DNA of 64,000 bases from Larus michahellis (lineage: Eukaryota > Chordata > Aves > Charadriiformes > Laridae): NCBI RefSeq assembly GCF_964199755.1, contig NC_133903.1, forward strand, positions 51,761,239 to 51,825,238, in the 5' to 3' direction. The number at the start of each line of letters is the position of its first letter. Positions within the stretch are counted from its first letter, which is position 1. The notes beneath the pieces are model-generated. The model did no database searches. It worked only from the letters and a program-made list of their open reading frames with translations, and had not been told where the DNA came from. The translations under genes and the position numbers were made by a program. This document shows positions 13,262-25,700 of this stretch, piece by piece.

Positions 13262-13994
13262 GGCTATTTTAGGTGTAGGTGGACCTAATCTAATGTAGAA
13301 GGACTTGTTTAACATCTGTGATGGGGAAGGGTGTCCAGATGGCTGTAGCCCAGCCTGCTCAGCTCACCTAGTCCTCAGGGTGACTTTGCTGGTTCTTCCT
13401 CGCCTTCCCCTTGTCCTCTCAAGGCCGCAGTCACCATGTTTTCACTGGGAATGGCTTCACCAAGAGAAGGAATAACTCTGGTGCTGGAAGGCAGGACATG
13501 GAACCAAGCAAGGATGCCTGGGCTGCACCCTATGTGCTGTGCCCTCCTGGCCATGTTGTGTGGCCCTGCTCCTCCAGCGATGAGTTGTTGGAGGTGGCTG
13601 GTGGGACCCCAGTCATCGTCTTGGGAGGAAGCAGATGTAGGGCGTGAAGTGAAATCTGGGATATTAACGACGGCAGAAAGGGGCCCTTCCTTCGGTGGCC
13701 GTGCATTGCGTCAGGAGGCAAGGTCAGCTGCCGGTCAGCACGTTCGCAGGGCCACCCAAAAAAAAAACCAAAACCACCGCGCCGCAGAACGTGCGAGAGC
13801 TTTCGTGTATTCTCTCTGACGTGTATCAAATCCAGCTTTACAACTGCCTCTGAAAAGACGCACTGTCTGGGATTTATAAAAAGAATCACTTGTCAAAACA
13901 GAGAGCCGGGCTGGGAAAGGAATTCAGCCCTCCCTTCATTGTCACTGGGGCCAGTGTCCTCAGCAGCAAAAATGAAACGGCTGTGGCAAGGTAG

Positions 13995-14312
13995 CTGGCA
14001 TGATAGGAGACATGGGGAGGGACTCTTTATGAGGGAGTGGAGCGATAGGATGAGGCGTAACGGTTTTAAACTGAAAGAGGGGAAATTTAAATTAGATATT
14101 AGAAAGAAATACTTTCCTGTGAGGGTGGTGAGCCCCTGGCCCAGGTTGCCCAGAGAAGCTGTGGCTGCCCCATCCCTGGAGGGGTTCAAGGCCAGGCTGG
14201 ACAGGGCTTGGAGCAACCTGGTCCGGTGGGAGGTGTCCCTGCCCAGGGCAGGGGTTGGAACTGGGTGATCTTTAAGGTCCCTTCCAACCCGAACCATTCT
14301 ATGATTCTATGA
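13995..14312 (+). mobile_element. CR1 LINE 3' fragment
   Basis: Plus-strand CR1 with GGGACTCTTTATGAGGGAGT, GTGAGGGTGGTGAGCCCCTG and a 3' end of CCATTCTATGATTCTATGA. It is 5'-truncated, with no coding capacity. Confidence 0.93.
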
Positions 14313-17300
14313 CGAGCTGGTTGCTGAAGGACCTGGGGATCCAGCACTGAAACTACAAACTGAGGGAGGCCGTATTCCTTGTAGCTGAGCGGTGGTGGAG
14401 GAGAGTGAGCTCATAGGCAACCATCATTTGGCTTCATGGCCCCTCTGGGCACGAGACTGGCTGGGAGTGAGGAGGGGCAGCAGTCGGAGAGGTGGTGGTG
14501 GTCCTCTGTCTCCTTCCATCGCTGAGATCCTGGAGACGCTGACTATGCTGAGAATCAGAAAGGAGCTGCAGCCGCTGAAAGGCAATAAATATATTATTTT
14601 GGACTCATGACATAAAGGGCACATGAACCAGTGGCCTCCAAGATGCCCAGGGTGAACTTTGTCATGAAGGCAGTTGTGAACCACAGCCGGTGAAGAGCGA
14701 CTCCAGGGTACCCTCTGCCATCACTTGTCTCCGGCTTCCTCTTGCCCAGAGTGGCAAATGCCGTGGGAACGTGCAGAAAGCATTCGGGGCTAGCATGACG
14801 GTGAAGGCGTGCCAACGTCACCGCAAGAAAACACTGGAAGTTATTTTTCTATACAGGCCACATTTTTCTCCCGTTTTCAGCTCCCAGCAAATCTGCGTGT
14901 GTGTTTAACCTCCGGGTACCACGTGTACTTGCGGGCCCTTTTCCTCCAAATAAAGCTAAGACTTTCTCTGCCTTGGCTGTCGCCATTCTCCTCCTGGTGC
15001 TGTCACTCTGTCACCTGTCTGCTTTCATTTATTTCAACGTTTTAAAAATTTCACGGGCCCACTCCCAGATGATGTAAACTGATAAAACTCCAGGCCATGC
15101 TCCAAAAACATCAGAGTTAACTGTAGGATCCAGCCCTTTGGGTTTACTTACCTATGCCAAAGAAAAATAGAAAAGCTGTAAGCAAAGCGAAAAAGGAAAA
15201 GAACGGCTGGAAAAAAATAAAAAAAAACAGTTAAAAATGTTGGTTATATAAGAGTTGTATAGCTTTTATCGTTACCTAGCATATTCTTTTCATAAGTGAA
15301 GCAATCACAGCCAGATAAGTTAATAATTAAGGGTGACAAAAATATACCATTGTTCCAATAATAAGGAACCGCATTAGTCTTATCGGAGATAAATGGAGGC
15401 GTATTTAATACGGTGCTATGCTGATAGACTGCCGATGCCCCTTCTTCACCCGAAAACTCAGCACAAAATCAGGTCAAAAGCTGATTTTGAAAGCGGGTAT
15501 CTGTTAAGCCCTTTTACTTCTCTCCGAATTGCTCGCCTCCTTTCGACCGCAGATGTGCTTTTTTGGCAATCCACCTTGGGAAGCGACTCCCACGGGTATG
15601 GAGCTGAGCAGAAGGGAGCTGGAAGCTTTCAGAAGAAGATTCTGCTCCTTTCTGCGGGGAGCGACAGGACGGGCTCCGGCGCGTGGAGCATCTCGTGGAG
15701 ATACAGGACAATTTCAGATGGAGGACTGAGTAAATGGACTGGTCCTCACCCCTGCAAATAAGTGATGGGTGAAGGACTTCTGCACGGGAAGGTGATGAGG
15801 GTGCGATTTTTCAGTCTCCTTTAATACAAGAGATTCCTGTAAAATTCAGTTTGGCAGCCTCGAGTAGAGGAATACCTCGTGAAATGAGACAGCAATTCCA
15901 GTGCCTCCTGACACAATCAAAACTCAATATTTTCGTAACTCTCGCAAGGATAGAAATGCGATGGCTGCAAAACTCTGCCGATGGGGAGCAGTGGCCTTTC
16001 CTTACCCCCACCCGGGAATCCTGTGGCTCCCAAAATAGAGCTGAGAATGGGTAAACGCATAGATCCTGTCTCCTGCTCACGTTAAAGCCTTCGCATGCTT
16101 CTCAAGCCTCGCGTGCTGAGCTGGAGACTCACGCAACTGCTTTCTGTCTCCTTCTGCCTTCTCCATCCTCTCCCCCTCCTTGCCCTCTCCATCCTCGGCA
16201 AGGCCCACTTTTTTCCCACAAAATGCTTAAGAAAAAGCATCGGGAGATCAGCCAGCAATAAACCATTGCCATCGCAGAGCGGTTAATTACCGTTATCTCT
16301 AATATCAGCCAAGAGCCTGTACTAAGCTCTGAACTTTTCTTGCATTGAGGTGTCCGTTCGCATCCAGGCTAAGGCGGATTATGGGCCGGGATGAGCTCTC
16401 CCTCCGGCTGGAAGCGGTGCGGTGACGCACGGAGGGAGGAGAGTTCCGTCCCTCTGCCAGGCGAGGAGTCACCCGCCAACAAGAGCTGACAGCTTTTCTG
16501 GCACAGGAGTATTTACGCCTCCGGGGGGAAGTGAAACTACTCTCTCTCAGGTAAGATGAGTAGCCAGACTAGCTCCTAGCTAAAGAAAGGAGCTGGTACA
16601 TTTTTGGGGGGAGAAAGATTAACTCTCTGGGTCCTGGAGGACTTCACGGGGAGGTGGAGCAGGGAAAGCGGTGTTCTCCATCAGGGATGGCAGGTCTCTG
16701 TCTCAGGGATGCTTTCTCTGGGGTCCTGCCGCAGTCTGAGATGCTGATGGTAAAGTCATCTGGATGTGGGAGATAGAGACTTTCTTTTTTCAGTCTGAAG
16801 GTAAGTAATTTAGGGAACGTCTTCCATCTGTTTCTTCACATGCTTCTTCATAGACATCCGTTACTCACCTTCACGTCCCTCTCTTTCTCCCAGGCCGGTA
16901 CAGGGTCTGTTATTCTCTGACATGTCGAGGGAAGAGATAGGAGCAACCCGCTCCTACACCTCCATGGAGTAAATCAGGAGAACATGTTTGGATTGGAGCC
17001 TTAAACTACAGAGTGGGAGCCAAATTCACCGCTGAGGGAGCCGCAGCACAGCCCTTGGCATCACCAGAGATGGGTGCTGATGTCCGCAGTCGGCCCAGTG
17101 ATTTTAATCCGAATCCGCAGTCGATTTTAATGCCTTTCAAGAGAAGCTGCGGCCCTTTATTTCCCAAAACTCACCTCCTGTCATTTTTGCAGGACTTCAG
17201 AATTGTCTCCAGCTGCCTCGAAACTCAGGTAAGAAGGTGTCAATATTCCAGGTTAGAAGCGAGGCAAGGCGTGCAGGCGGAAATAACAGCTTTTACCCAT

Positions 17301-17740
17301 CCACAGGCGACACCGCAGACCGGCTTTGAAGCCAGCAGACATGCTTTTGGGCACAGCAGCATGGCCAGAGCAGCGTCTCCGCTGCTGCAAGGGAGAGCGT
17401 GACATTTGCTGTTTGAAACGGAGACCACACGGCGTGAGAAAAGGGAACCAAGCTAAACACCACCTACCTCCTAAGCTGGAGGAAGAAGCACAGCACCTTT
17501 CCCAAGCGCCTCACCACATATAGCCCCAGGAGCTGTTCCAAATACTCTGTTTTTTTCCGGCTATATGTCCCTTAGACTAATAAAAAGCTCTCCCTCTCCT
17601 TGCAGCCATGCCTTGCGTATCTCCTCGGGCTCTCACGCCTGCCACAAAAGTTTGCAGCATAATATCCCTCAGCAACCGCCACACGCAGCCCATCGACGTA
17701 AGCGCTGGGGAGGAGAAGACTGGGAGGGGATCTCATCAAT
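14313..17740. other. Intergenic; possible unannotated spliced transcript
   Basis: No protein gene was recognised. GC-rich sequence at 16380-16550 ends in a strong donor (CTCTCTCAG then GTAAGATG at 16551). A short exon-like block at 17193-17228 follows a pyrimidine-rich acceptor and precedes the donor CTCAG-GTAAGAAG. Together these may mark a non-coding transcript. This is inference from splice-site shape only. Confidence 0.3.
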
Positions 17741-18080
17741 GCTGATCAATATCTAAAGGGCAGCTGTCAAGAGGATGGCCCGGGCTCTTTTTTTCTAGTG
17801 ATGCCCAGCAACAGGACAAGGGGCAACAGGCACACACTGGAACACAGGAAATTCCGTCTCAACATGAGGAGGAACTTCTTTCCTGTGAGGGTGGCAGAGC
17901 CCTGGCACAGGCTGCCCAGAGAGGTGGAGGAGTCTCCGTCTCTGGAGACATTCAGAACCCGCCTGGACGCGTTCCTGTGCCACCTGCTCTGGGTGACCCT
18001 GCTCTGGCAGGGGGTTGGACTGGATGATCTCCAGAGGTCCCTTCCAACCCCCGCCATTCTGTGATTCTGTGATTCTGTGA
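17741..18080 (+). mobile_element. CR1 LINE 3' fragment, plus arm of an inverted pair
   Basis: Plus-strand CR1 with ACATGAGGAGGAACTTCTTT, GGCACAGGCTGCCCAGAGAG and GATCTCCAGAGGTCCCTTCC, ending in three ATTCTGTG units. A related copy in the opposite orientation begins about 110 bp to the right. Confidence 0.93.
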
Positions 18081-18192
18081 AATGGGGACAGTGAGAGCTT
18101 CCTAGGAGCTTTCCACCCAAATCTCCAAAGGATTTCAAATTTGCCTAAAAAGGGCTGGGAAAAGGAAAGGGTTAAATCCCTATGGTTCTGCT

Positions 18193-18596
18193 CAATCAAG
18201 AACACATCCAGGCAGGTTTGGAATGTCTCCAGAGACGGAGACTCCACCACCTCTCTGGGCAGCCTGTGCCAGGGCTCTGCCACGCTCACAGCAAAGAAGT
18301 TCCTCCTCATGTTTAGGTGGAACTTCCTATGCTCAAGTTTGTGCCCGTTACCTCTTGTCCTGTCCCCAGGCACCACTGGAAAGAGCCTGGCCCCATCCTC
18401 CTGACACCCACCCTTTAAGTATTTATAAGTGTTGATAAGATCCCCCCTCAGCTGTCTTTTTTCCAGACTGAAGAGACCCAAATCCCTCAGCCTTTCTTCA
18501 TCAGAGCGGTGTTCCAGTCCCCTCATCATCTTGGTAGCCCTTTGCTGTCCCCACTCCAGCAGTTCCCCGTCCTTCTTGAACCGGGGAGAATTTGCA
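18193..18596 (-). mobile_element. CR1 LINE fragment, minus arm of an inverted pair
   Basis: Minus-strand CR1 of the same subfamily as its left neighbour: TCTGGGCAGCCTGTGCCAGG, CAGACTGAAGAGACCCAAAT and CCCTCATCATCTTGGTAGCC. The 3'-most part, including the terminal octamers, is absent, which is unusual because CR1 copies are normally cut at the 5' end. The 280-codon open frame across it is LINE-derived read-through. Confidence 0.92.
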
Positions 18597-18599
18597 ACA

Positions 18600-21158
18600 C
18601 AGAAATTTCCCTTGCAGGAAACCCACAGCTTTATCATGCCCGTTTATCCACACAACAGCCTCGGCAGGAGGTGGCACGTCAGCCCGGTGCTCCTGTGCTA
18701 ATGCAAGTCCTGAATGAAGAGCAGAAGGAATTTAAGATTGTTGCTCGTCCATAAAGCTCTCTGTGGATGAGGGTATCAGTACTTCTCCCTTTCCAGGATT
18801 TCCCACCACAGCCACGTTCCTCAGCGTGGTGCAGCTTTACTGGTTTAAGACACTGTGATGGTCAGGTTAGCACACTTTTGAGGTTCAAAACACTCAGAGG
18901 TTTTGGGTCCAGAGGCTTGCTAGATGATGGACAAGTCATGAAGCTTCTGCTAGTACAGAAACCACTTTAGAAACCGATATTAAACAAGCGGTGGAGCTGA
19001 ATGTAGTTTATACATCTCTTGCTCTTCTGTTATAGTTCAAATCCAGTAACATTGGAACTAAATAATGAGATATATGAAGTAGAAAATGGGCTTTTGCAGT
19101 CAGTAAAGTCTCCGGGCAAAAAAAATAGCTGTCCACAGAAAGAGTATTCCTTGGTGAAACTGGCCACAACAAACAAAGGCCACTTTGTGGTTATGGGGAT
19201 GATCACGTTTCACACCCAAATGCTGGGCTATTCCTGCCGCAGAGGGAGGATGCGCCGTCCCAAACCCCCCAGCTGCCCTCACAGCAGAACCGCCGAATGG
19301 CCGGCTGCAGGTTCAGCCCAAAATAAGCCTAAGGACACTAGCGAACACTGCGTCATTTGAAGATGTAGGACAAATATTTTCCATGCCTAGGTTTACTTAC
19401 GGGATTAGGTAGGAGTGCCCGAGCCAGTATATCAACTAACGCAACTAATTAGGCATTTTAAGAAGATGCAAATTAAGGCACTGATAAACAGCATGAGGCT
19501 TCTCCCTTGCTTTATGCGTGCTGGGTGCAGGAACATCTTCCCATCTGCGCACCCTCATGGCTGCGTGCTTCAGCCCTTATCAGCTGGGCAGGATGCTGTG
19601 CCCGGTGGCCCATGCTGAGGGGAGACACGAGATGGGCCAGCCCTTGGGAATGGCTTCCCTATGGATCTGGACAGCGTGGGCACCTTATACCGGCTGAGAT
19701 GTGTCCCCTAAGCCTTCAACAGTGGCTCTTTAGTGGCTTGCCATGGGTGGCAGCAGCCTGCCGAGGGGTGTGTGCCGGGGGCAGCTGGGTGCGGGGACGG
19801 TGGCCCAGGTGCCAAATCACCGATGGAGACCTGCGACCTGGCCCAGGGTGTCAACACTCCCGTCCCAGCTCTGAGGGCCTTGGCAGGGAGCCTGGGCTCC
19901 TTTTCTCTGGGCTTGGTGCCCCGGGACACACAAAGTCACTCTTGGCTTGGTGCTCTGGGGCCAACCTCCGCGTCGCGATGGGTCAGAAAGTGCGTCCCTG
20001 TGCACACACGCACAGAGAGGTGTTGAAAACGCTAACTGATTTAGCCTGATTATACACTGAGATACACCCTTTTACATGTGATTTTGCTGCAGCAGCAAAA
20101 CCTGGTGAACGGTGAATCAAAAAGCAGCATTTTTTCCATGCCAGCAGCGTTGATCAGGCACCGCATCCTTACCTGGGGGAGGCAATTACTGGAACAATCT
20201 CTCTTTCTCCACTCCTCCTTTGTTCCTGTTCTTGCAGGGGCTGTAACTGTCTTTTATATCTTCTTGTTTTCTCCGCTGCGGTTTCAGCGTGCACGGGATG
20301 TTTTACATATTTTGCACAGTTATTCTGTCTTTATTCTGGAGAAGCCCTTTCCCCATGCTCCGTGACGGGCTGCAGCACCTTGTCCACCAGCAGGGAAGTT
20401 CTCAGAGAGGGAAAATGCCATTTGGCCGAGGGGCTGCTAAGCAGCCAGAGGTGCTGGCACCGTGTGGCACTTACAGCCTCTGCCTTGTTGTGAAATATTT
20501 GTCACGGGTTTGTGGCTGCTTGTAGGCCAGCGCTCTGGCAAAGAGAGAAGATGGCAGATGGTCACGGGGCTGAAGGACCAAAGGGCACAGAAGCCACCTC
20601 ACTCTCTGCAGGCCGGTGCTAGCAAGCGCACACACAGCCGCGTGCCTTGAAGTGCTTCAGATGCCATTTGACAATCAACTTTCAGTTAAATATAATATCT
20701 GAGCAGGTAATGAGCAGAAGATGTCTCATGGTCCGTTAATATGGGAACTGGTGATTCACAGTGCCCACGTCACTCATGGGTGGCAGGCGCTGGTAACACG
20801 AGCGCTCAGCACCGTCGTATCCGCGACAGAGGAACCCAGATGTTCTCTCCTGGGGTTCCCAGGGCCAAACTCTGTCCTGCCAAGGAGCGAGGACCACAGT
20901 GTTTGGACGACACCTGGGATTTGTTGTCAAGGGTTACACCGTGGGATTCGAGGACCTTGCTGCATCTCCTCCAGTGAGACCACACCGGGGCGCTGGCCTC
21001 GGGGACCCCTGCCCCGTGCTCCCGTGTGATGGACACCCAACGGGCCAGGCCCGTGTGAACCAGCCCTCCTTCTGCCTCAGTTGACCATTTGTAAAACCCC
21101 ACAGGTAAAAGGGGCTGCACACCCACACATTTTCAGCTAGGCTGAGTGGCTACCTAGC
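18600..21158. other. Intergenic, no gene seen
   Basis: Unique-looking sequence with short GC-biased open frames on both strands. I recognised no protein family, RNA gene or well-bounded exon. Confidence 0.45.
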
Positions 21159-21465
21159 ATAAAGTTGGGGACGAGCATTTTAGCAGGGCCTGTAGTGATA
21201 GGACAAGGGGTAATGGCTTAAAACTAACAGAGGGAAGATTTTGACTAGCTATAAGGAAGAAATTTTTTACGCTGAGGGTGGTGAAACCCTGGCACAGGTT
21301 GCCCGGAGAGGTGGTAGACGCCCCATCCCTGGAAACGTTCCAGGTCAGGTTGGACGGGGCCCTGAGCAACCTGACCTAGTTGGAGATGTCCCTGCTGAGT
21401 GCAGGGTGTTGGACTGGATGGCCTTTAAAGGTCCCTTCCGACCCAAACTATTCTGTGACTCTGTA
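21159..21465 (+). mobile_element. CR1 LINE 3' fragment
   Basis: Plus-strand CR1 with GTAGTGATAGGACAAGGGGT, CTGAGGGTGGTGAAACCCTG and GGTCCCTTCCGACCCAAACT, ending ATTCTGTGACTCTG. It is closest in type to the copy at 4899-5294. Confidence 0.92.
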
Positions 21466-21957
21466 CATGAAGCAGATGTGAATTCCCCAACGGGGCTTTG
21501 CATCAGTCCCTGCAGCAGATAAACCCTGAGTTGGTTTGGAGCCAGCAAGGTGAGGAGCTACAAGCAGCGCAGGAACAGCAGCCCAGGCTTCAACTACAGC
21601 ATGGGCGTATCCATAGGAATGGCTTTGGCTGTCAGGGATGCTCAGCTGTAGCTCAAGAGCAACGTGATGGATGTGTGGGAGCGCACCGGAATAGCACAGC
21701 ATGGCACGACTGCTGTTGGTAAAATCTACCTCCACCTCTGTGATGTGGAAGTGTGGCTGAATCCAGGTGCCAGCCATACGGACCATCCTGGACCTCGGAT
21801 GCATCTTCAGCTTATTTAACATTCGGGTGTCTTCATGAGTGCTGCAGGGTAAAAAGATCCATCGGGAGAGCGGGAAACGGGCAATATTGGCGTTTGACAG
21901 AGAGGTGAGGAGAACTGAAGTGGTCACAAAGCAAGCTTGGGGTGGAGATCCCCCCGT

Positions 21958-22160
21958 GCTGTGTCCCATCTGTGGGACTGTGGTGTCCCACCCGTGCAGT
22001 AGTGGTGTCCACAAGGCAGAGGTGTCCCACCCATAGGACAGTGGTGTCCCACCTGTGGATCAGTGGTGTCCGCAGGGCAGTGGTGTCCCACCCGTGGGGC
22101 AGTGGTGTCCGCAGGGCAGTGGTGTCCGCAGGGTGGAGGCGTCCCAGCCACAGGGCACCT
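21958..22160. repeat. Minisatellite, about 20-bp unit
   Basis: Eight to ten imperfect copies of a unit close to GTGGTGTCCCACCCGTGGGG, with a variant carrying GTCCGCAGGGCA. It lies just upstream of the CpG island at 22.5 kb. The long open frames running through it on both strands are repeat artefacts. Confidence 0.8.
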
Positions 22161-22539
22161 CTCACGGGCTCTGCAGCCCGCAGCTCTCTCCAGGTCCCTG
22201 GTCGGTCTGTTCCCCGGCTTCTGCACCCCGGTGGCCCCGGGGGTCCGTGCTCCCGGTCCCTCAGGAGCAGCGGCACTGCCACCCCAGCCCAGCTCACCCA
22301 CCGCCGCCCGAACCGACACCCCCGGGGCGCCTCCAGCTTCACCGACCTTCCCTCCCCAGCGCTCCCGGACCCTGAGACTCCCCCCCACGCAAGTCGCCTC
22401 CCTCACAAGCAGAACACAGCTCAGTGCGTGCGGGAGGCGGCTGTGTGTGTGTCCGTGTCTGTATCTTTCTTTGCCTTTTCCTTTCTTTTTTTTTTTTTTT
22501 TTTTTTTTTAATATCTTTTTTTCTTCTCCCTCCAGGACC

Positions 22540-22790
22540 GGGGCTGCGGGCCGGGAGCGCTGGCCCCGACGGGACGGGACGGGACGGGAGCGATGCTCGG
22601 AAGGAGGGAGCCGGTCCGCCGCCGCCCCGTCGGTGCGGGAGGGGAGCGCTGGGGGCCCTGCCCGCCCCGCCGCCGCCGCCCGCCCCCCGCCCCGCCCGTC
22701 CCGGTCCCGCCCGCCCCGCGGGCCGGGCTCCGCGGGAGCCGCCGCTCGGCCGGAGCGGGGCTGGCGGCGGCGGGTGAGTACGGCGGAGGG
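22540..22790 (+). promoter_or_regulatory. CpG island with a splice donor; possible non-coding first exon of TMEM61
   Basis: Very GC- and CpG-rich, with a short GGGAC tandem at about 22570-22590 and a strong donor, GGCGG then GTGAGTAC, at 22774. A T-rich tract (about 22489-22509) lies just upstream. The next good plus-strand acceptor before a recognised gene is at 26870-26871, immediately upstream of the TMEM61 start codon, so a 5'UTR exon of TMEM61 is the simplest reading. An independent non-coding transcript is the alternative. The 73-codon frame here resembles no known protein. Confidence 0.4.
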
Positions 22791-25700
22791 TCGGGGAGTG
22801 GGGGAGGTGGGTGAAGAGGGGACACGGACACCCCCCCTGCTTGTCGCTTTGAGGGGAGAGGAGGCGGGGGCACCGGCCGCGGCGGGGATGTGTCCCCCGG
22901 GGGTGCCACCGGGTGACAGCCCCTTCTTTAGAGGGGACGTCGGGTTCGGGCATCGCCGCCAAAGTGGTGGCTGGCCTTGCTGGGGACAGTGGGACTGGGG
23001 GGTACACGGTGCTTTGCTCCGCCAGGGCTCCCCTCCATCTCAGCCTGCTCTCGGGAGGATGACGGCACCAGAGCTTCTCGGATGCTCTTTCAAAAAGCAT
23101 CGTTATTACAATGGGTTGGATGGGTACCAACCGCCTAACTAATAATAATCATCGTAATAATAGCAAATTCAGATAAAGGCAGGAAGGAATCTCCCTAATG
23201 ACACGCTCGCACTTCGGCGTGTCGCTCCCCCGGCGTTCCTCTTGGCACGTCTGCCCGCGGTTAAAGGTCTCCAGCCCGCGCGGAGTGGAAGGACGGGCTG
23301 TAAGTGCCGTGGAGGGATGGGGTATGGAGGTGGATTTCTGCTTGATGGCGGTGGGAGAGATTCAAAACTCTTTTCGTTTCTTGTGTCGCTGGAAAAGAGT
23401 GTTTTTCTGAGTAATGCTTAGTAGACCCTATGAATCACCATCTGCATAACTTTATATGGGGGATGCTATTCTCAGCATCTTACTGAAACTATGTAAACTA
23501 TTAACATTCGTATCTGTTTGTCCACGCAACATGCAAATCAGTTTCCCTGGAAAGACTATTTCAGAGCAGGTCAAAGGAGGAAATGGGGCAGAACAAAATG
23601 TCAAGGTGGAGATGGGTGTCTGGGAGCCGTCAATTGCCGTCTTTGGAGGGGCAGCCCCTCCATGGAAACCTGTGCTGGAAATGCTCACTGGGAGACCCGA
23701 TGGGTGGGATGCCGAGCGCCCCGGGAGCGGAGCTGTCTCCAGTTTCCCACCTCCCCTCTCGTTCCTGCTCCTTCGGCCTCTTCTCCCAGTGGTTGGTGCA
23801 CTGAGAAAAACATCACGGGTCTCAGGAGGGCCGCGCCAGCCCGAGGGAGGGCTTGGCAAGGGGACGGTGTGGTGGCAATGTCACCCAGCGCGAAGGAGCC
23901 GCCCCCACACAGGCGCTGCGGGAGCACGTGCCGGGTAGGCTGGAGGAGCACTGAGCATTGCTCCCCGTGCTGCGCCGGTTCTGTCAAGAGAGAAGAGTTT
24001 ATTCTCTCGAGCTGTCAATCCGTCACCTCCCAGAGGCTCTCCGCCTTCCCTCCACGTCTGCCTCCCCCTCGCTGCCACGGCTCCCAGATGTGCGCAGTGC
24101 CGGGGGCTGCAAAATTCCCTGTGCTGGGGAATTGCAGCATCTCCCAAACCTCACCAAGGGAACCACAGCATCTCCCAAACCTCACCAAGGGAACCACAGC
24201 ATCTCCCAAACCTCACCAAGCTGACCCCAAAACGAGGAGAGCGTTGACTGCAGGAGCTGAACATTTCAGTTCTTGGTGTTGTTTCAATCCAGGCTTTCAG
24301 TTTGGAGCGACCTGTTGTTTCCGCATAGTTGGACGGAGAGCTTTGCCGTAGGGTTTTTTGTGTTGTGGGGTCTTTTTTACCAAACAATATTGGCTGAAAA
24401 TTTTCCAGGAAAATGCGATGCTCTCAAATGGAGCTGGATTCACGGGTCAGTAGGGTTCTTGTGCTCTTCTGAGCATCTATGGCTGCAAGGCAGCCTGAGC
24501 CCAGCTGGTCTGCTGTGTCCTGCTCGCGTTCGGTGGGCAGTTGGAGGACGCTGATCCCTAAGAGCATCTAATAGCATCTCTAACGAATCTCTAGCAGTCC
24601 CTTCTCCGACCCAGCTCAGCCAAGCCCCTGCCATTCAGGAGGGAGCATCTAAACGAGTCCCCTCACTATGGGGAGAAGCTCTGCCTCCTCTCAGCCCAGG
24701 AGCACCACCTCCTTCCTGGCGGGTGGCTGTGGCTTCTGGTGTGGGGGACCACTGGCCACCACCAGCCCAGGTGGCAATCTGGGGCTCGTGACGGCGGGAC
24801 GAGAGCCAGAGCCTCTTGTCGGGGCTCCCAGTCCTGCTGCCTTCCTGCAGGTTTCCTAAATCCCACTTCTCGTCGGATTCCTTCATTAAACGTAGATTAG
24901 ATCAGATGGTGTTTCTTTCACTACGAAGTAATTTGGCTTTCCATTTAGTGGGCCCATCTGATAAATAACGGCTTGAAATAATGTAATTCCATCCGCCCTT
25001 GATTGCACTGAGTCTGTGCTGGACTTTGGCTTTCTCCTCAGCTCCGTCTCAGAGCTTCCAGATCTCAGGGTACAACTTAAGTCCCCCCTGTAGGAGGTGA
25101 GCCCTGCCTGGATGAATGGAGACCAAAGCCACCAGATTTTCTTCATTTTACTGACATACAGGCAAAGCGATGAAGGCAGAGGTAGGGGCTGAGAGCGGAT
25201 CATCCAGCTTTCCATCCACCTCTGCGCTTGAATCCCATTTCCACCCTGGTTGTCTCCTGGCGTGCAGGTTCTCCATTGGCACTGCCACCACGAGAAGCCC
25301 TCACAGAAGAGTCACCCGGGACTGAATCTGTAAAAGGGTGCTGGTGCTTAATTCCCACATGGTCAAAATCTTTTTGGCCATCAAGAAGCGGGAGCTGAGC
25401 CTGCATCTTCTTGCTGGGCATTGAGCAAGGCCAGGGGGGATGTGGTGGGACCTCTCTGCCTCCCTCATTGCTGGTGCTGTTTGGTTCGTTGAGGGCTGGG
25501 GATCCCCAGGCCCAGGCAGCAGATGCTTGTTGTTTGCTGGAGAAAACAAGGTGGAACGAGAGCCCCATGGAGGTCAGAAACAAGCTCCCCCTTCCCAAAT
25601 TTTCCTGCTTTGGGGAAGGACAGTTGCTCTTGGTGTGAGACATTGAGCTGAGAAGTGCCACCCAGCAGGAAAGTGTGGTGCTGCCTCATCTCTTTGGTTG

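Noticed and set aside
17795-18637. 280-codon minus-strand open frame
   Set aside because: It lies across two CR1 fragments and the product is translated LINE 3' sequence, not a host gene.
22063-23142. 359-codon plus-strand open frame and antisense partners
   Set aside because: It mixes a minisatellite, a T-rich tract and a CpG island, with no family similarity and a good splice donor in its middle.
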